Shown here piece after piece: positions 62,569-64,000 of a stretch of DNA of 64,000 bases. The stretch comes from Pseudoxanthomonas sp. z9 (GTDB lineage Bacteria; Pseudomonadota; Gammaproteobacteria; Xanthomonadales; Xanthomonadaceae). Positions within the stretch are counted from its first letter, which is position 1, and the number at the start of each line of letters is the position of its first letter. Location of the stretch: the NCBI RefSeq assembly GCF_006542425.1, contig NZ_VFID01000007.1:372001-436000 (forward strand). The letters are read 5' to 3'. Under the pieces are notes generated by a model that was not told the origin of the DNA, did no database searches, and was given only the letters and a program-made list of their open reading frames with translations. A program made the position numbers and the translations under genes.

Positions 62569-62646
62569 TACCCCCTCCAGGTTTGGCTGCGGTCCGATGG
62601 CTCCGTCCGGCGACGCCGGTCAGGTCAAACCATCCCCTCCCGATAA

Positions 62647-62673
62647 TGTATACAAATATTCAATCATACAAAT
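62647..62673 (-). promoter_or_regulatory. Candidate GntR operator and promoter region of the receptor gene
   Basis: TGTATACA (62647-62654) is a perfect palindrome, and ATACAAAT occurs at 62650-62657 and again at 62666-62673, 16 bp apart, in an A/T-rich island about 80 bp before the receptor start. FCD-GntR sites often have TnGTnnACnA-like cores. The link to the regulator at 55480 is an inference. Confidence 0.35.
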
Positions 62674-62679
62674 CAAGTG

Positions 62680-63375
62680 CTATTTCACTCCGGGACGGAT
62701 CCCCGGGCAGAAATCCGCCATCCGCCCCCCAAATTGGCGCCAAATGACCTCAGAGGAGGAACTGTGGGAGATTCCTTGCTGCATAGCAGCAGCATTCGGC
62801 GCGGCGGGGTGGGTAAAGCCCAAGGTCCTCCTTGTCGGTGGACCTGCGCGGCAGCGACGGACGGTTGGATGACAGCCTCATCTTCGAAGGCGTCTCCGAA
62901 AGACTCGGGGGCTCATGGACTCGTCGTCTCCAGGCCACCCTCTATCGCAGCCCGTCCGGAAGCGCCCGGGCACATCCGAAGTCGCCACGCCGTCGTCCCG
63001 CGAAGATCGACGCTCAAAGTCGGTTTCCCCGCTGCTGCCATCGGACAAGGGCAAACGACACGGTGCTTCTGCCAGGGTTGGCCAACGCTGGACTGCATCG
63101 GCAGCATGATTCGCTGCCGGAATTGATGAACTCCACCCAGGGTGCCGCGCAGGCTGCTGCTTCAGTCAGGGCAAACGCGCATGGCGGGGTGGATGGGGAC
63201 TCGGGGCGTCGGAATCTTCACGAGTGGACCTGAAATCCCATCCCGACAGCCGTGTACCTTTCGGTCGGAGATGACCCACCACTCGCCAGGTAGATCGGCT
63301 CATCATCCCGGAAGCGGATCCGGGTCACCGGCCTTCATCTGGAAGATCGCCGTAACGCTTGGAGATGAATCCGGA
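62680..63375. other. Region without a supported gene
   Basis: About 700 bp between the receptor promoter and the Clp-N gene. Several overlapping frames exist on both strands, but none has a recognisable domain, a good ribosome-binding site or consistent composition. It may include the remains of a gene, since G+C content stays high, but I can name nothing. Confidence 0.5.
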
Positions 63376-63912
63376 TCAGCCAGCGCCTGCGCGAGCCGCG
63401 TGCCCGGCCATCGCCGCCGATGCCGCGTCGGCCATTTGCTCGGCGCTGATTCCGAGCCCCCGGAAGGCACGGGCCGCGCTTGTGTGCACCTCCTGGGCGA
63501 CGCCAAGCAGGACATCCGCGCCCAGCAGTTCGCGGCCCTTCCGTGCGCCGCGCGACTCCGCCAGGCGTTGGACAAGCGACTGGCCGGAAGGCCCCGCTTC
63601 GTAGAGGCTGCCTTTCGGAGCGACCCGTGTCTGGGCAGGGGGGCCTGCGGACACCGCCGGTCGCGCGACACCAATGGAGGCAAGTGCGGCTTCGTGCTGG
63701 GAAGCAAGTGCGCCAAGGAAAGCCGCTTCGGTCAGCGCGAGATGCCCGAAGGCCTCGCTTGCGGTCTTGTCGGCCAATCCAAGCGCCGCCAGCACAAAAT
63801 GCTCGGAGCCCGGCCTGGCATGGCCATGGTCGCGCGCGATTTCTTCCGCCCGGCTGCAAAGCTTGGCCAGCGTACGGGCATCTTTCACATATCGACTGAG
63901 CGACATGAACAT
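63376..63912 (-). CDS. Clp-N-domain protein (stand-alone)
   Basis: From the ATG at 63912 the 178-residue protein resembles the two-repeat N-domain of ClpA/ClpC: residues about 15-75 (RAEEIARDHGHARPGSEHFVLAALG) and 105-165 (LVQRLAESRGARKGRELLGADVLLGVAQ). No AAA+ module follows, so it cannot unfold proteins by itself. Such proteins are often encoded next to HTH regulators and are thought to bind peptides or partner proteins. It starts 8 bp after the stop of an HTH gene. An ATG at 63906 is an alternative start. Confidence 0.75.
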   Translation of the reverse strand: MFMSLSRYVKDARTLAKLCSRAEEIARDHGHARPGSEHFVLAALGLADKTASEAFGHLALTEAAFLGALASQHEAALASIGVARPAVSAGPPAQTRVAPKGSLYEAGPSGQSLVQRLAESRGARKGRELLGADVLLGVAQEVHTSAARAFRGLGISAEQMADAASAAMAGHAARAGAG

Positions 63913-63919
63913 GATTGCG

Positions 63920-64000
63920 CTATCCCTTTGCGGTGGTTTGGAGATGTGAAAGACGCCGATGTGCGGCCTGCTTCGAAACCCCCAAAGCCTCCGCAATCTG
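63920..64000 (-). CDS. C-terminal end of a helix-turn-helix protein (partial)
   Basis: The last 26 residues of a gene that continues beyond the window: QIAEALGVSKQAAHRRLSHL, then QTTAKG and TAG. The IAEALGVSKQAAHRRL segment is a clear HTH recognition unit. It stops 8 bp before the Clp-N gene, suggesting an operon of an HTH protein and a Clp-N protein. Confidence 0.7.
   Translation of the reverse strand, partial: QIAEALGVSKQAAHRRLSHLQTTAKG

Noticed and set aside
62832..63233. 133-codon plus-strand frame after the receptor gene
   Set aside because: No ribosome-binding site, no domain, and overlapping frames of similar length on the same stretch; not supported as a gene.

Overview
The window is bacterial chromosome with high G+C content and dense, mostly long genes. 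The gene set points to a gammaproteobacterium of the Xanthomonadaceae (Lysobacter, Pseudoxanthomonas, Stenotrophomonas or a relative). Supporting signs are a class II ribonucleotide reductase split into NrdJa and NrdJb, a TonB-dependent receptor with its own peptidases, a CIRCE element plus a sigma-32 type promoter before groES, and many copies of short palindromic repeats of the GTGGGAGCGACGT-type and CCCCCTTT/AAAGGGGG-type. The genus is inferred from content; no search was run.

Layout. 1-1163: one end of a Tn7-like element with three abutting 22-bp repeats and a frameshifted helix-turn-helix gene, ending 33 bp after the nrdJb stop codon. 1196-5569: nrdJb, a histone H1-like gene and nrdJa, with a paired NrdR-box candidate upstream. 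5682-8798: a DegP-type protease with a sigma-E-like promoter, then a three-gene set of YqjD/YqjE-like envelope proteins. 9110-14194: AI-2E family transporter, HAD phosphatase, M17 aminopeptidase, diguanylate cyclase. 14428-22883: two ABC systems back to back, one with a DesK/DesR-type two-component system, the other a MacAB-like efflux set with two permeases. 22935-27931: an isoquinoline-oxidoreductase-type molybdenum hydroxylase (IorAB-like) with a cytochrome c lipoprotein and divergent XdhC and MobA-like maturation genes. 28063-40866: housekeeping and transport genes (alpha/beta hydrolase behind a Pho-box-like site, RarD, EamA, tail-specific protease, lipoyl synthase, an AsmA-like protein, a CoA transferase, an acetyltransferase), then a tandem glycine riboswitch in front of a UPF0126 glycine transporter. 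41003-42261: DAHP synthase controlled by a transcription attenuator whose leader peptide is packed with Phe, Tyr and Trp codons. 42312-45293: groESL, preceded on its 3' side by a triplicated 281-bp unit carrying copies of the groEL tail. 45327-49259: AbrB/Doc toxin-antitoxin pair, CutA, a DsbD with a doubled alpha domain, TlpA.

49508-62568 is the most coherent accessory region. Eleven genes lie on the minus strand, and most neighbours overlap or nearly touch: TonB receptor, glutamate-type ABC transporter (binding protein, two permeases, ATPase), FCD-type GntR regulator, secreted S41 peptidase, secreted M20 hydrolase, a beta-propeller-like protein, a solo DUF4096 (transposase N-terminal) protein and a TraB-like DUF5694 protein. 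I read it as an import and hydrolysis locus for an amino-acid-derived or peptide substrate that is not identified. The window ends with a Clp-N-domain protein behind the C-terminus of a helix-turn-helix protein.
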